Program-made: the position numbers and the translations under genes
Shown here: piece by piece, positions 42,756 through 52,213 of the stretch
Layout: every line of letters starts with the position of its first letter
How positions within the stretch are numbered: position 1 is the stretch's first letter
Origin: Paenibacillus camelliae
GTDB lineage: Bacteria > Bacillota > Bacilli > Paenibacillales > Paenibacillaceae
Assembly (NCBI RefSeq): GCF_023715345.1
Contig: NZ_JAMBNY010000001.1
Location: 186,001 to 250,000, forward strand
Direction of reading: 5' to 3'
DNA: 64,000 nucleotides
The notes under the pieces: model-generated
Told to the model about the DNA's origin: nothing
The model's database searches: none
Seen by the model: only the letters and a program-made list of their open reading frames with translations

Positions 42756-43766
42756 TTAGTTAAACAGCTCCGGATGAATAGCAGCAGCAATATCCTGTAA
42801 GCCGTCGACTAAGCGCGGACCTACTCGAACAAGTGGATCGTTATTAACCATTACTAAGCGATCATTCTTCACTGCATCAACCACATCCCAGCCAGGTCGA
42901 CTCATAATACCTGCTAGAATTGAGCTTTGCTCCTCTCCAAAATCAGGGAATATAATAACATCAGGATTTTTTGCAATAATGGCTTCTCCGTCAATTTCAT
43001 ACCAGCCTGGCTGTTCAGCAGCAATATTGATACCACCAGCAATCGTTACAAGATCGTCAAGAAAAGTCGCGTTGCCTACAGTCCAGCCTGGTGAAAACTC
43101 TAAGTATACGTTGCGTTTATCAGCATCTGCAACCTTTGCTTGAATATCAGCCTTAACCTGCTTCATATGGTCGGCTACAGCCTGTGCTTCTGCTTGCTTA
43201 TTTAATAATACCCCTACCTGTTCGATATGAGCAACTGTTTCATCATAAGTAACAGGGTTGGAGGAATAGACCGTAATTCCAAGCTCTCTAAGCTTTCCAA
43301 TCGCTTCTGTATTCATGCCATCGTTTGCTAACACAAGGTCAGGATTAAGGGCAACGACCGCCTCAATGTTCGTACTCATATCGCCAACTTTTGCGATATT
43401 TGCCGTTTCCTCTGGGTAGTTGCTAAATTCATCAACGCCGACAACGATGTCCCCAGCACCTACTGCAAATGCAATTTCTGTCTCACTTGGAACTAGCGAT
43501 ACAATGGCTTCCGGCTGCTGCTCAATGACAACCTCTTGACCCGTAATATCTGTAACCGTTAGTGGGTAAGCCGTTGCTTGATCAGCATCTTCAGCTGCAT
43601 CTTCTTCCGCTGCTTGCTCGTTCGAGCTTGCAGTGTCTTCCGTTTGAGTATTGACGTTTGATGAATTATTCTCTGTAGCATTATTATCGTTGCCACATGC
43701 TGAAAGCAACAGCACCATACATAATAATAACGTAACCCATTGTAGCAATGTCTTCTTTTGTAGCAT
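42756..43766 (-). CDS. btuF: Cobalamin-type substrate-binding lipoprotein
   Basis: 336 residues. Signal sequence and lipobox LLSAC (Cys24), then an Asn/Glu-rich linker (about 25-65) and a periplasmic-binding-protein (type III, BtuF/FecB) domain: ITGQEVVIEQQPEAIVSLVP, VVGVDEFSNYPEETANIAKV, VALNPDLVLANDG and PGWYEIDGEAI. It is tethered outside the membrane and delivers corrinoids to BtuC. First gene after the cobalamin riboswitch. Confidence 0.88.
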   Translation of the reverse strand: MLQKKTLLQWVTLLLCMVLLLSACGNDNNATENNSSNVNTQTEDTASSNEQAAEEDAAEDADQATAYPLTVTDITGQEVVIEQQPEAIVSLVPSETEIAFAVGAGDIVVGVDEFSNYPEETANIAKVGDMSTNIEAVVALNPDLVLANDGMNTEAIGKLRELGITVYSSNPVTYDETVAHIEQVGVLLNKQAEAQAVADHMKQVKADIQAKVADADKRNVYLEFSPGWTVGNATFLDDLVTIAGGINIAAEQPGWYEIDGEAIIAKNPDVIIFPDFGEEQSSILAGIMSRPGWDVVDAVKNDRLVMVNNDPLVRVGPRLVDGLQDIAAAIHPELFN

Positions 43767-43854
43767 CTTCTCTTCTCCTCTGCTTCTCTTACTCTACGTA
43801 TTTCAACACAACAATCTTCCCCTTTGTTTATGCACTACTACTGGTGCATTTAAA

Positions 43855-43884
43855 CAAAAAAAGCGCCTCCATGTTGGAGACACT
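43855..43884 (-). terminator. Riboswitch-associated terminator
   Basis: On the minus strand GTGTCTCC pairs with GGAGGCGC (two wobbles) around AACAT, then eight T residues. It lies between the aptamer and btuF. Two other hairpins, CATTTCG/CGAAATG (43895-43910) and TGCAC/GTGCA (43831-43848), may take part in switching. Confidence 0.75.
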
Positions 43885-43968
43885 GCGAACCAACCATTTC
43901 GCTCGAAATGATTGCAACTAGCTGCCCAACACCTCCTAAATCCTCGTAGGATATGCTTGTACCAACTT

Positions 43969-44124
43969 AGGCAGGTCTCCTGACTTCGATGTTCAGCTCA
44001 GCAGCCTTCCCAGCTTTCGCCAGTGGCTTCTTGCTTCGCCTGATACGTTCGTATCCATCTTTACAGTGGCGGGTCCGTGCCGGAATTACACCGGCTTCCC
44101 TTTTCATCTATACTGTGTCTACCT
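43969..44124 (-). promoter_or_regulatory. Cobalamin riboswitch
   Basis: The minus strand has the B12 box AGTCAGGAGACCTGCC (around 43971-43986), GCCGGTGTAATTCCGGC (around 44080-44096), CGCCACTGTAA (44062-44072) and GCCACTGGCG (44018-44027). P1 forms between AGGTAG (44124-44119) and CTGCCT (43974-43969). It senses adenosylcobalamin or related cobamides. With the terminator downstream it most likely switches off btuFCD and the following genes when cobalamin is plentiful. Confidence 0.95.
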
Positions 44125-44285
44125 GAAAACAAGTGAAACACTATAGCATAGAACCTAAGTCTAATATGAAATTGTACTATATAACTATACACATTCCATT
44201 TGTTGCTGTCTATGGAGGAATACTGAACAAGTTCATGCGCATATAGCTAATGTTGACAATTGTTCGACAAAAGGGGGATCTATAT

Positions 44286-44726
44286 ATGGAAAACACCCGT
44301 CGCAAGACATCTCCTCTGCTTATCCTGCTTGCGCTCATCTTAGCTATCGGTGTCCTCTACTCATGGTCCGCCCGTTCGAATGACACCGCAGTATTCGCTG
44401 AAGCTTCAGATCATATTACTATAGGGGATATTGATATTGACCTTGTTTCAACTACCTCGACGCACTATGCGCTTCAAGAAAGTGAGTTTATGCTGCAAAT
44501 CACTTCAGCAACTCAGGTAGAGCTCATTGATCCTGTCATAAAGCTCGAAATGCTGCACATGGATTGTGGCATCGTATCATCGAGTTTGTCTGCTGACTCT
44601 GATACCAGTTATCGTGTAGCAGCAGCTCCTTTAATGCCTGGCAAGTGGGTAGCTACTGCCAGCTTTCAGCTTGAGGGTCAACCAGATGAGATACTGCAGC
44701 TTTACTATCCGTTCGAGGTGCTTTAA
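44286..44726 (+). CDS. FixH/YtkA-like exported protein
   Basis: 146 residues from ATG 44286, 8-9 nt after GGGGG. One N-terminal helix (about 9-27) anchors a beta-sandwich domain. LEMLHMDCG and the end PLMPGKWVATASFQLEG match the YtkA/FixH pattern, where Met/His/Cys residues bind copper in related proteins. FixH partners FixI (a copper P-type ATPase) in cbb3 oxidase assembly; a candidate FixI-like ATPase lies at 52.2 kb. The copper link is inference. Confidence 0.65.
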   Translation: MENTRRKTSPLLILLALILAIGVLYSWSARSNDTAVFAEASDHITIGDIDIDLVSTTSTHYALQESEFMLQITSATQVELIDPVIKLEMLHMDCGIVSSSLSADSDTSYRVAAAPLMPGKWVATASFQLEGQPDEILQLYYPFEVL

Positions 44727-44772
44727 TCCTCTTCATCAGTCGTGCTTACAACGCTTGTTCATCGATAAAATA

Positions 44773-44814
44773 AGAAGCAAGCCATGATTGATTGACCAAT
44801 CATGGCTTGCTTCT
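44773..44814. terminator. 18-bp bidirectional terminator
   Basis: AGAAGCAAGCCATGATTG (44773-44790) pairs perfectly with CAATCATGGCTTGCTTCT (44797-44814), 6-nt loop; minus strand continues TTATTTTA. It serves both converging genes. Confidence 0.8.
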
Positions 44815-44830
44815 ATATGATGGTACCTTG

Positions 44831-46075
44831 CTACTTTGTCAACATCACCGTTCTCGTTTCCTTATCAAAGCCAATGAATAGACCTAGCGCGTTGCTCACC
44901 TCACGCAATGGATATAGGGCCGGGTAATTTCCGTCAGGCTTAATGATGCTAGTAAACGTTACAAGCTTACCGTTAAGAAGCATCGTGTGGTCGGTAATTT
45001 CAACTGGCTTCGGTTTAAGTACTGATAGCAGCTGTTCTGCCGTTTGATCGGAGCGCCCTGCATTGATACGATAGCCTAGCTTATCGTCTGCCGTATTCAT
45101 ACCAGCCTGTATCGTAAAGGCTGTACGAATATCGAGGCTATCAATGATATTCAGCAGACGTTCATTGTATGCACCGTACGGGAAGGCGATGACCGATAGC
45201 GTATTACCTAGCTCCTCCTGCAGTCGCTGCTCAGCCTTGCTTAGATCATCCGTAACTCTTGCGATATACTCTTCGTCAGTTTCCATTCGATCATCTTCAG
45301 CTCTATAGAGATTGCTTATCGTTACAGGAAGCTCAATGCCTTCTCCATTCACTGCCCCAAAGGCATGCATGTCGTACGTATGATTGTGGAAAGCGATGTC
45401 TTGCTCCTTCATCTCTCGCATCTGCTCCCAGCTTAGCTTTTTTATTCCTGGAAGGCTCGGATCATCAACGCCAGACACGATTACAAAATTAACCGCAGCG
45501 TATCCGAATTCCTTCAGTATAGGAAACGCGTACGTATAGAAGTTCTCATAGCCATCATCGAATGTAATTAATACAGCATTGTCAGGTACCTCCGCAGCTT
45601 CATGAATAAATGCATCATACTGTTCAATTGATATAGGTGTGAAGCCTTCCTCCTTCAGCCACTGCATATGCTCGCGGAATTGTTTCGCTGAGATGATGCT
45701 GGCATCGGTCGGCTCCTCCATAATGGCATGGTACATCAACACTGCCACCTGATTACGATAATAAACGCCCATATCTAACTCCTCTAATTGTTCCGCATCA
45801 GGCTGAAGCCCACTCTCATCGTTCTCATTAGTCACTTTCGGCTTCTCTATGCTCGCTCCAAGTGTTTCTGTTATAAATGAAGCGGGTACATACATCGTAT
45901 TCTTTTTTTCTACTAAGCCGGAGTTTTCAATTTCTACCCCATTTAATAATAAGGTTGGTTCAACTGCTGCAGTTGTTGCTGTGATGCTTGAACATGCAGC
46001 TGCGAATGTAAGCATTGTAAAAAGTATTAGTACTTTCAATGAATGAGATAATGTCTTCAACGATAACGCCTCCAT
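44831..46075 (-). CDS. Stalk-domain polysaccharide deacetylase lipoprotein
   Basis: 414 residues. Signal peptide with lipobox FAAAC (Cys near 28). The NodB-type deacetylase domain (about 105-330) has MYHAI, LITFDDGYENFY (catalytic Asp and metal Asp), FHNHTYDMH (His-x-x-x-His metal ligands) and FPYGAYN. Both ends carry stalk-domain pieces: LLNGVEIENSGLVEKKNTMY before it and LLNGKLVTFTSIIKPDGNY, YPLREVSNALG after it, i.e. the deacetylase is inserted in or flanked by the surface domain. It probably deacetylates cell-wall or extracellular glucosamine polymers. Confidence 0.88.
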   Translation of the reverse strand: MEALSLKTLSHSLKVLILFTMLTFAAACSSITATTAAVEPTLLLNGVEIENSGLVEKKNTMYVPASFITETLGASIEKPKVTNENDESGLQPDAEQLEELDMGVYYRNQVAVLMYHAIMEEPTDASIISAKQFREHMQWLKEEGFTPISIEQYDAFIHEAAEVPDNAVLITFDDGYENFYTYAFPILKEFGYAAVNFVIVSGVDDPSLPGIKKLSWEQMREMKEQDIAFHNHTYDMHAFGAVNGEGIELPVTISNLYRAEDDRMETDEEYIARVTDDLSKAEQRLQEELGNTLSVIAFPYGAYNERLLNIIDSLDIRTAFTIQAGMNTADDKLGYRINAGRSDQTAEQLLSVLKPKPVEITDHTMLLNGKLVTFTSIIKPDGNYPALYPLREVSNALGLFIGFDKETRTVMLTK

Positions 46076-46188
46076 ATTGTTTTAGTTCTTGCTCAGTATA
46101 GCGAGCAAAACTTAATATCGAAGGCTAGAAATGCTTAACATTTCCTTAAGAAATCCACATATTTTCTAAACAATGTGCGACTACACAA

Positions 46189-46224
46189 ACAAAAAGATGA
46201 CTCTAACAGAATCAGAGTCATCTT
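46189..46224 (-). terminator. Terminator of the two-component system
   Basis: AAGATGACTCT (46194-46204) pairs with AGAGTCATCTT (46214-46224), 9-nt loop; the minus strand continues TTTTTG. It lies between the kinase stop and the deacetylase start. Confidence 0.8.
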
Positions 46225-46249
46225 GTAGGCGTATCGTATTCGTATTCAT

Positions 46250-47494
46250 TTAATCTTCTGTTCCATAATGCTTCTCTACATAAAGTGGAAAGCTCAACAG
46301 GAAGGCGGTACGATGCGTATCACTTTCCGCTCGTATCGTGCCCTCGTGTAGCTCGACAACGCTTCTCGCTATCGCTAGCCCAAGCCCTGTGCCACCTGTT
46401 TCTAGCGATCTAGACTTATCCAATCGATAGAATCGATCGAAGATAAATGGTAAATCCGTTGCAGGTATCGGGTTTCCATAATTAGCAATCGTCACGACAG
46501 CGTGCGTCTCGTCAGCTCGGAGCGTTACATCGACGTACTTCCCATCCTTCCCGTATTGCATTGCGTTATGAATAATATTAGCAAAGGCTCGTACAAGCAA
46601 TGCACCATCCGCAGTAATGATTACCCGCTGCTTCTCAATCATTAAACGACCCATAAGCCCAGCCTTCTGCAAGGAAGGTTCATATTCCTCCATTAGCTGG
46701 TGGAGGAAATCGTCAAGTGCCAACGGCTCCCGTGCTAGCGGCATCCCGTTATTCATTCGTGTATATTCAAACAAATCATCAATAAGATGCTTCAAATGCT
46801 CAGCCTTACTGTACGCTATGTCGACATAATGCATCATCTCTACCTCGTCACGGTAATGCTCATCCTTAATGACCTCCAAAAAACCTAAAATGGAGGTCAA
46901 AGGCGTCCGTAAGTCATGAGAAACGCCGGTGATCAAGTCATTTTTACTTTGCTCGGTTCTGCGCTCCTCTTCCATGAGCTGTTTAAGCTGCTGTGCCATA
47001 AGATTAATATTTAGAGCTACTTCACCGAGCTTATGATTCTCATTTACAGGTATCGTATGCTCCAGCTTTCCTTCAGCAATGAATCGCAAACCATCAACGA
47101 TTTCATTAATGTATCGATTCAGCACATCTGCTGCTTCGTGAACATGTTGAGAGATAACGGCGATTTCATCATAGGAAGCATGCATAGCTTTAAGCTGAAA
47201 GTCACCTTTGCTCATTTGCTTAAGATCAGCCTGCACCTGTAGCAATTGTGTAATGACCGAACGGGTAAATAAAATATAGCAGGTGATAAAGAGTGATCCG
47301 CCAATTATGCATAATATAACGGTGGAGCCAAGTGTATTGATCCCCCATTTAATAGGTCCGCTGAACGGCTCTCTATCAATTAAGCTTGAAGCAAGCGTAG
47401 CCGTTATAAACAACACAATACCCGTTATGAGGGCACTTAACAGCATCGCTAGCAGCAGCTTCCAACGTACCGAGAATATCCAGCGCTTAGTCAT
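46250..47494 (-). CDS. Sensor histidine kinase (VanS-like)
   Basis: 414 residues: two helices (about 13-37 and 55-79) with a short (~17 residue) outer loop, HAMP, HisKA with VSHDLRTPLTSILGF (His193), and HATPase with NIIHNAMQYGKDG, IPATDLPFIFDRFYRLDKSR and GTGLGLAIAR. The HisKA and HATPase sequences are close to the VanS/YcbM group. It overlaps the regulator gene by 8 bp. The gene downstream, beyond a terminator, is a polysaccharide deacetylase, a plausible cell-wall target. Confidence 0.92.
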   Translation of the reverse strand: MTKRWIFSVRWKLLLAMLLSALITGIVLFITATLASSLIDREPFSGPIKWGINTLGSTVILCIIGGSLFITCYILFTRSVITQLLQVQADLKQMSKGDFQLKAMHASYDEIAVISQHVHEAADVLNRYINEIVDGLRFIAEGKLEHTIPVNENHKLGEVALNINLMAQQLKQLMEEERRTEQSKNDLITGVSHDLRTPLTSILGFLEVIKDEHYRDEVEMMHYVDIAYSKAEHLKHLIDDLFEYTRMNNGMPLAREPLALDDFLHQLMEEYEPSLQKAGLMGRLMIEKQRVIITADGALLVRAFANIIHNAMQYGKDGKYVDVTLRADETHAVVTIANYGNPIPATDLPFIFDRFYRLDKSRSLETGGTGLGLAIARSVVELHEGTIRAESDTHRTAFLLSFPLYVEKHYGTED

Positions 47495-48206
47495 CTTCGC
47501 TCACCTGCATATCACCTTTAAGCTTATATCCTATGCCCCATACGGTCTGTATGTAGCGCGGCTTTTGCGGATCAGCCTCCAGCTTTTCTCTAAGCTTGCG
47601 GATATGTACCATCACTGTATTTTTCGATTCCATAAAGGGATCCTGCCAGACATGCTCATAGATTTGATCCATACTAAGCACCTTTCCAGCATGCTGAGCA
47701 AGCAATAACAATATGGCAAATTCACGCGGCGTAAGCTTGACGACCTCATCATCAATCGTTACAACGTGGGAAGCGCGATTAATGACTAATTGATCGATAC
47801 GAATTTCATCCTCATTATTTTTTCTCGCTGTCTGGAAGTGATTAACGCGTCGCAATTGCGCCTTAATTCTCGCGACAAGCTCCAGAGGACTGAATGGCTT
47901 CGTTACATAATCATCTGCACCAACACTAAGTCCTGAAATTTTATCAATATCTTGACTTTTTGCCGACAGCATAATGATTGGTATATGGTTCTTCTCGCGA
48001 ATTCGCATACATGCCTCGATCCCGTCCATCTTTGGCATCATCACATCCAGCACAATGAGATCTACTACATTTCTCTCGAGCTGCTCCAATGCCTCAAGCC
48101 CGTTGCTCGCCTTAAGCAGCTTATAGTTTTCATTCTTAAAGTATATTTCCATTAGCTTAATAATCTCGTATTCATCGTCAACCATCAGTATTGTAGCAAC
48201 GGCCAT
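47487..48206 (-). CDS. OmpR-family response regulator (VanR-like)
   Basis: 239 residues from the second of two consecutive ATGs (48206), 6 nt after GAGGT. Receiver with VDDEYE, phosphoacceptor Asp54 (IVLDVMMPKMDG), MLSAKS, VTKPFSPLEL; winged helix LTPREFAILLLLAQHAGKVL ... VHIRKLREKLE ... VWGIGYKLKG. The sequence is typical of VanR-like regulators. Pairs with the kinase downstream. Confidence 0.93.
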   Translation of the reverse strand: MAVATILMVDDEYEIIKLMEIYFKNENYKLLKASNGLEALEQLERNVVDLIVLDVMMPKMDGIEACMRIREKNHIPIIMLSAKSQDIDKISGLSVGADDYVTKPFSPLELVARIKAQLRRVNHFQTARKNNEDEIRIDQLVINRASHVVTIDDEVVKLTPREFAILLLLAQHAGKVLSMDQIYEHVWQDPFMESKNTVMVHIRKLREKLEADPQKPRYIQTVWGIGYKLKGDMQVSEDD

Positions 48207-48395
48207 CATTAAACCTCACTTCATCTCATCTAAATTATTTCTAGCAGACTATCAATAATAGTTTATAGATTTTGTCGAGAACTGGCAAATTTATGTATAA
48301 TTATTCGTAAGTAACGAATCAGTTTCATAATAATCATTTCACCCATACGAGCGAACATGGTAGAATGTGTTTAGGGAAGGAGGCAAACCTATCTA

Positions 48396-49010
48396 ATGAC
48401 AACAGACGTGAATGAAAACCAAGACAAGAAAATCGAAGAAGCTAAAAAGCTGATCTCAACGATCTACTCTCGATCACTTAAAATGCTGCAATTGGAATTT
48501 GAAAGCTTCCAAGTTGAGGGAAGAATTATGAATCATCCAGGCTTTGGCCCATTGTTTGCCTATCAGCTAAAGGATAATGATTCGGATAAGCAGTACGCTT
48601 GTGGATTCTTAATGAATGAAATGCTGGAAAAGCATAAGGATGCCGCTCGCGCACAGCAATGGCTTGCTTCCTTTTTTATCGATATGATCGATGAGCAGGT
48701 CAGCAAACCGCTGCCTACACCGCCACAAAGCCAAGAGGAAAGTAAAAAGCTGTTTGATCAGCAGATTATGCCTCATTGCGCCTCATCCGTCCGTGAAGAA
48801 TTCAATACGGAAAAGCTATATATTAATATTAGCGTGCATGAAAAGGTTGGACCTGTGCTTGAAGCGGGCTTTCCTTCGATCAAGGATGGCAACAACGTGT
48901 GCGCAATGCCGATTCAATATTTGTTGACACTGTATTTGTTGAATCGTGATCCGGCAGAGCCGCTCGTTAACGGACTATATCTTATACGTGAGCAGCATGG
49001 GTTAGATTAA
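48396..49010 (+). CDS. Conserved cytoplasmic protein, unknown function
   Basis: 204 residues, no signal or membrane helix, with a Pro/Ser/Gln-rich hinge near 105-115 (KPLPTPPQSQEES). The N-terminal half begins with a charged helix (DKKIEEAKKLISTIYSRS) and contains GRIMNHPGFGPLFAYQLKD; the C-terminal half contains INISVHEKVGPVLEAGFP. I do not recognise the family. GGAGG is 12 nt before the ATG, rather distant. Single gene, divergent from the two-component system, with its own terminator. Confidence 0.75.
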   Translation: MTTDVNENQDKKIEEAKKLISTIYSRSLKMLQLEFESFQVEGRIMNHPGFGPLFAYQLKDNDSDKQYACGFLMNEMLEKHKDAARAQQWLASFFIDMIDEQVSKPLPTPPQSQEESKKLFDQQIMPHCASSVREEFNTEKLYINISVHEKVGPVLEAGFPSIKDGNNVCAMPIQYLLTLYLLNRDPAEPLVNGLYLIREQHGLD

Positions 49011-49122
49011 TCACTTTCGCGACTCATCCGTTGTACATGCTGTCAGTCACAGCTTGTACGCTTTAGTTCTTGCATATGCTTTATCAAGCTCAAACGAGCA
49101 ACTAGCAAAATGTCATTGCAAT

Positions 49123-49191
49123 AAAAAAGCGCTAGCTGTAAGCAATTAGGGAGTTCATCACTATCCCGTGCTTTGAGCTTGCGCTTTTTTT
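49123..49191. terminator. Bidirectional terminator with long loop
   Basis: AAAAAAGCGC (49123-49132) pairs with GCGCTTTTTT (49181-49190), extended by AGC/GCT with one mismatch, about 40-nt loop. It separates the converging unknown gene and the GH4 gene. Confidence 0.65.
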
Positions 49192-49216
49192 GTTGATAAA
49201 CATGAATCCAGCCTGC

Positions 49217-50515
49217 TTATTGATACTTAGGCAGCCAGCTTCCATGCGCTTCAATTAATTCATCACATAACGCCACAATATCATCCATTGACAGCTCAGC
49301 AGACGTATGTGGATCTAGCAGAGCAGCATGATAGATATGCTCTTTTTTCAGTGTCATCGCTGCTTCAATCGTAAGCAGCTGCGTATTAATGTTCGTACGA
49401 TTCAATGCAGCTAACTGTGGAGGCAAATCCCCAACATAGGTTGGATGTACGCCATTGGCGTCAACTAAACATGGAACCTCTACACATGCTTCCTTCGGCA
49501 GGTTCGTAATAAGACCTGTGTTCATCACATTACCACCAATTTTAAATGGCCTATCATTCTCGATCGCATCAAAAATGTAGGAAGCATACTCATGCGTACG
49601 CTCGTGCCCTAGACTTGCTGATGCCATAATCTCATCCCGCTTACGCTGCCAATCCTCGATTTGCGCAATGCAGCGGCGAGGGTACTCATCGAGCGGGATA
49701 TTAAAACGATCAATGAGCTCTGGATACTTTGATTTAATAAAGTATGGGTGGTACTCCGCGTTATGCTCGCTTGATTCGGTTACATAATAGCCGAACTTGT
49801 CCATAAGCTCGAAGCGTACCATATCATAATGCTTTTCCTTTTGCTTTTCTTTGGCAAGCGCTTTAATTGTAGGGTATAGATCCTGCCCATCCTTCGTAAT
49901 TTCCAGCAGCCATGCCATATGATTAATTCCAGCGATTTTTGACTTCACTCCGTTATTTTCAATGCCGAGATGAGATAACAGATCCTTCACGCATACTTGT
50001 ACACTATGACATAAGCCAACTGTATTGACCCCGCCATACGTGTTCATCACATTCGTTAGCACCGCCATAGGATTCGTGTAGTTAATGAACAACGCATCTG
50101 GACACACCTCTTGAATATCCCTAGCAAAATCAAGCATAACAGGAATCGTTCGCAGGTTGCGAAATATTCCGCCGATCCCTACCGTATCGGCAATCGTTTG
50201 ACGTAAGCCGTATTTTTTAGGAATCTCAAAATCTGTAATCGTACAAGGATCGTAGCCACCTACCTGAATCGCATTGACGACATATTTGGCACCACGCAGC
50301 GCCTCTTTACGATCAGCATAGGCGACAATTCGGCAGCTGCTGCCGACCGTTTCCTTCACGTTGTTCAGGATAAGCTCTGATTCCTTAAGTCGAACAGGAT
50401 CAATATCAAAAATTGCCAATTCAAACTGCTGCAAGGACGGCACAAGCATACAATCACCTAGTACATTTTTTGCAAAGATAGTACTACCTGCACCTAGGAA
50501 TGTAATTTTGGACAC
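49217..50515 (-). CDS. melA: GH4 alpha-galactosidase
   Basis: 432 residues, NAD- and metal-dependent glycosidase of family GH4. The Rossmann start KITFLGAGSTIFAKNVLGD, YTNPMAVLTNV, GLCHSVQ (Cys169, His170) and GINHMAWL (His199, metal site) are present. The MelA subgroup is indicated by FEIPKKYGLRQTIADTVGIG. It hydrolyses alpha-galactosides such as melibiose after redox activation at C3. Start GTG 50515 with AAGGAGAG 7 nt upstream. No transporter or PTS gene is next to it. The divergent AraC regulator probably controls it. Confidence 0.9.
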   Translation of the reverse strand: MSKITFLGAGSTIFAKNVLGDCMLVPSLQQFELAIFDIDPVRLKESELILNNVKETVGSSCRIVAYADRKEALRGAKYVVNAIQVGGYDPCTITDFEIPKKYGLRQTIADTVGIGGIFRNLRTIPVMLDFARDIQEVCPDALFINYTNPMAVLTNVMNTYGGVNTVGLCHSVQVCVKDLLSHLGIENNGVKSKIAGINHMAWLLEITKDGQDLYPTIKALAKEKQKEKHYDMVRFELMDKFGYYVTESSEHNAEYHPYFIKSKYPELIDRFNIPLDEYPRRCIAQIEDWQRKRDEIMASASLGHERTHEYASYIFDAIENDRPFKIGGNVMNTGLITNLPKEACVEVPCLVDANGVHPTYVGDLPPQLAALNRTNINTQLLTIEAAMTLKKEHIYHAALLDPHTSAELSMDDIVALCDELIEAHGSWLPKYQ

Positions 50516-50663
50516 GTATCATCTCTCCTTCTCAAGCTCTTGATTTACTTGAATTTATTAAGATCGAACACTTATAATATACTTGCTCACAAGCTATAAG
50601 CCTATAGATAATTACAAGCAAATTCATGGACAAATGTTGCATTATATTGAGAGGAGAGCAACG

Positions 50664-51500
50664 ATGTCAGAAAAACTAGAGTATATTGCGATTCATACCT
50701 CGTTCGATCCTCAGGTCGATGAGATCTTGTTCGCAGGACAATCACAAACGGATCCACTGCACTATATGGGACCGCTTATTCATTCTCATTATATTGTTCA
50801 CTATGTTATCTCGGGCAAAGGCAGCGTAACGATGCGAGGCGTTACCTATCAGCTCTCAGAGGGGGATAGCTTTTTTATCTTTCCAGATGAATCTGTACGT
50901 TATCAAGCCGATCAAGACGAGCCTTGGCGCTACTGCTGGGTTGGCTTTAGAGGAAGCCGCTTCAAGCCTATGCTGCAGGCGTGTCGCATTACAGCTGAGC
51001 AGCCCATTATACGAAGCATCCCCTTTACGGAGGTGAGCGAGTATTTCGAGCAAATTCGTCAGCAGCTTGCAGTGGGCAGCCTGCCTGCTGCATTGCAAGC
51101 TTCAGCTCATCTGCAGCTGTTGCTAGCTCGTTACAGCGAGGAAAGAGAGCAGCAGCTCCCGATGCGTTCACGCAAATCACCAGCTCAGCTCGCTATCGAT
51201 GAGGTGGTTGCTTACATAGATTTTAATTATCCGCTTCCTCTAACAATTACGGAGCTAGCTGAACGAGCAGGCTATCATCGCAGTCATTTATCGAAGCTTT
51301 TTAGACAGATACACGGTATGTCACCGCTAGCGTATCTCATCAAAGTAAGGCTAGAGCAAGCCCAGCTGCTGCTTGCTCAGCAAATTCCCGTCCACCAGGC
51401 AGCACAGGCTGTTGGCTTTCATGATGCACTATACTTTTCCAAATTGTTTAAGCGCCAGGTCGGTATGACCCCATCACAATATCAGGCTGCCCATCAATAA
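50664..51500 (+). CDS. AraC-family transcriptional regulator with cupin sensor
   Basis: 278 residues from ATG 50664, 7 nt after GAGAGGAGAG. N-terminal cupin-type sensor (HSHYIVHYVISGKGSVTMRG, LSEGDSFFIFPDESVRYQAD), C-terminal double helix-turn-helix (ITELAERAGYHRSHLSKLFR; VHQAAQAVGFHDALYFSKLF). This arrangement senses sugars in regulators such as MsmR/RafR. Divergent from the alpha-galactosidase, so most likely its activator. Confidence 0.9.
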   Translation: MSEKLEYIAIHTSFDPQVDEILFAGQSQTDPLHYMGPLIHSHYIVHYVISGKGSVTMRGVTYQLSEGDSFFIFPDESVRYQADQDEPWRYCWVGFRGSRFKPMLQACRITAEQPIIRSIPFTEVSEYFEQIRQQLAVGSLPAALQASAHLQLLLARYSEEREQQLPMRSRKSPAQLAIDEVVAYIDFNYPLPLTITELAERAGYHRSHLSKLFRQIHGMSPLAYLIKVRLEQAQLLLAQQIPVHQAAQAVGFHDALYFSKLFKRQVGMTPSQYQAAHQ

Positions 51501-51532
51501 GGACGTTAGCATACTAATAAGATTAATTCCGA

Positions 51533-52213
51533 TTACCAAAGCCAATGATGGATCGATGGAATCACGTGGTTGGCAGCCAAGCCTTTCATTATCGCTAATA
51601 TGCCTATAATAATGGCTGCCCCATTACCGATCCTAAACATCACTCTGCGCCACTGCTTCGTTGCGATTGCAGAGATCGATGCGGTCAGCGCAAGTGCTGG
51701 CAATGTGCCTAGTGAAAAAACGAGCATCGTCAGTCCACCTGCATACCATGTGCCGGTTGAAGCTGCCTGCATTCCCATAGCATACGTTAAGCCACAAGGC
51801 AAAAATCCAAATGCGATACCTGTCATTAATATGTATACTCGCTCACCGCCGCGAAGGTATTTAACGACCTTAATTAATCTTGCATGTACATGAGCTGAGA
51901 CCGTCTCCAGCTGAGGGATCTGAATCTTTCGCCATACCCACAGCAGCAGCATACAGCCACCAACGATCGAAGCTACCCCCTTAATCCCGCTCCAGTCTCC
52001 TGCCACCTCAATAAAGCTGCCAATGATGCCTAGCACGATGCCAAACAACGTATACGAGAAGCCGCGTCCAATGTGATATAGCAGATTCGTCTTCAGGGCT
52101 GATAGCTTCGATTGCAGCGTAACCGCTGTTATGATACCGCCGCACATGCCGATACAATGCGCAGCACTCATTAAACCAGTAACGAACACGAGAATGAGAC
52201 TACTTAATGTCAT
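51533..52213 (-). CDS. UreH-like (SafE/DsbD-fold) membrane protein
   Basis: 226 residues, six helices. GLMSAAHCIGMCGGIITAVT at the start and AFGFLPCGLTYAMGMQAAST in the middle are the paired motifs of the UreH_2/SafE-like family (PF13386 type), with Cys in both motifs (CIGMCGG; LPCG). In cbb3-oxidase clusters such proteins lie next to copper ATPases. It overlaps the ATPase gene by 14 bp, so a linked role in copper handling for oxidase assembly is likely. Confidence 0.87.
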   Translation of the reverse strand: MTLSSLILVFVTGLMSAAHCIGMCGGIITAVTLQSKLSALKTNLLYHIGRGFSYTLFGIVLGIIGSFIEVAGDWSGIKGVASIVGGCMLLLWVWRKIQIPQLETVSAHVHARLIKVVKYLRGGERVYILMTGIAFGFLPCGLTYAMGMQAASTGTWYAGGLTMLVFSLGTLPALALTASISAIATKQWRRVMFRIGNGAAIIIGILAIMKGLAANHVIPSIHHWLW

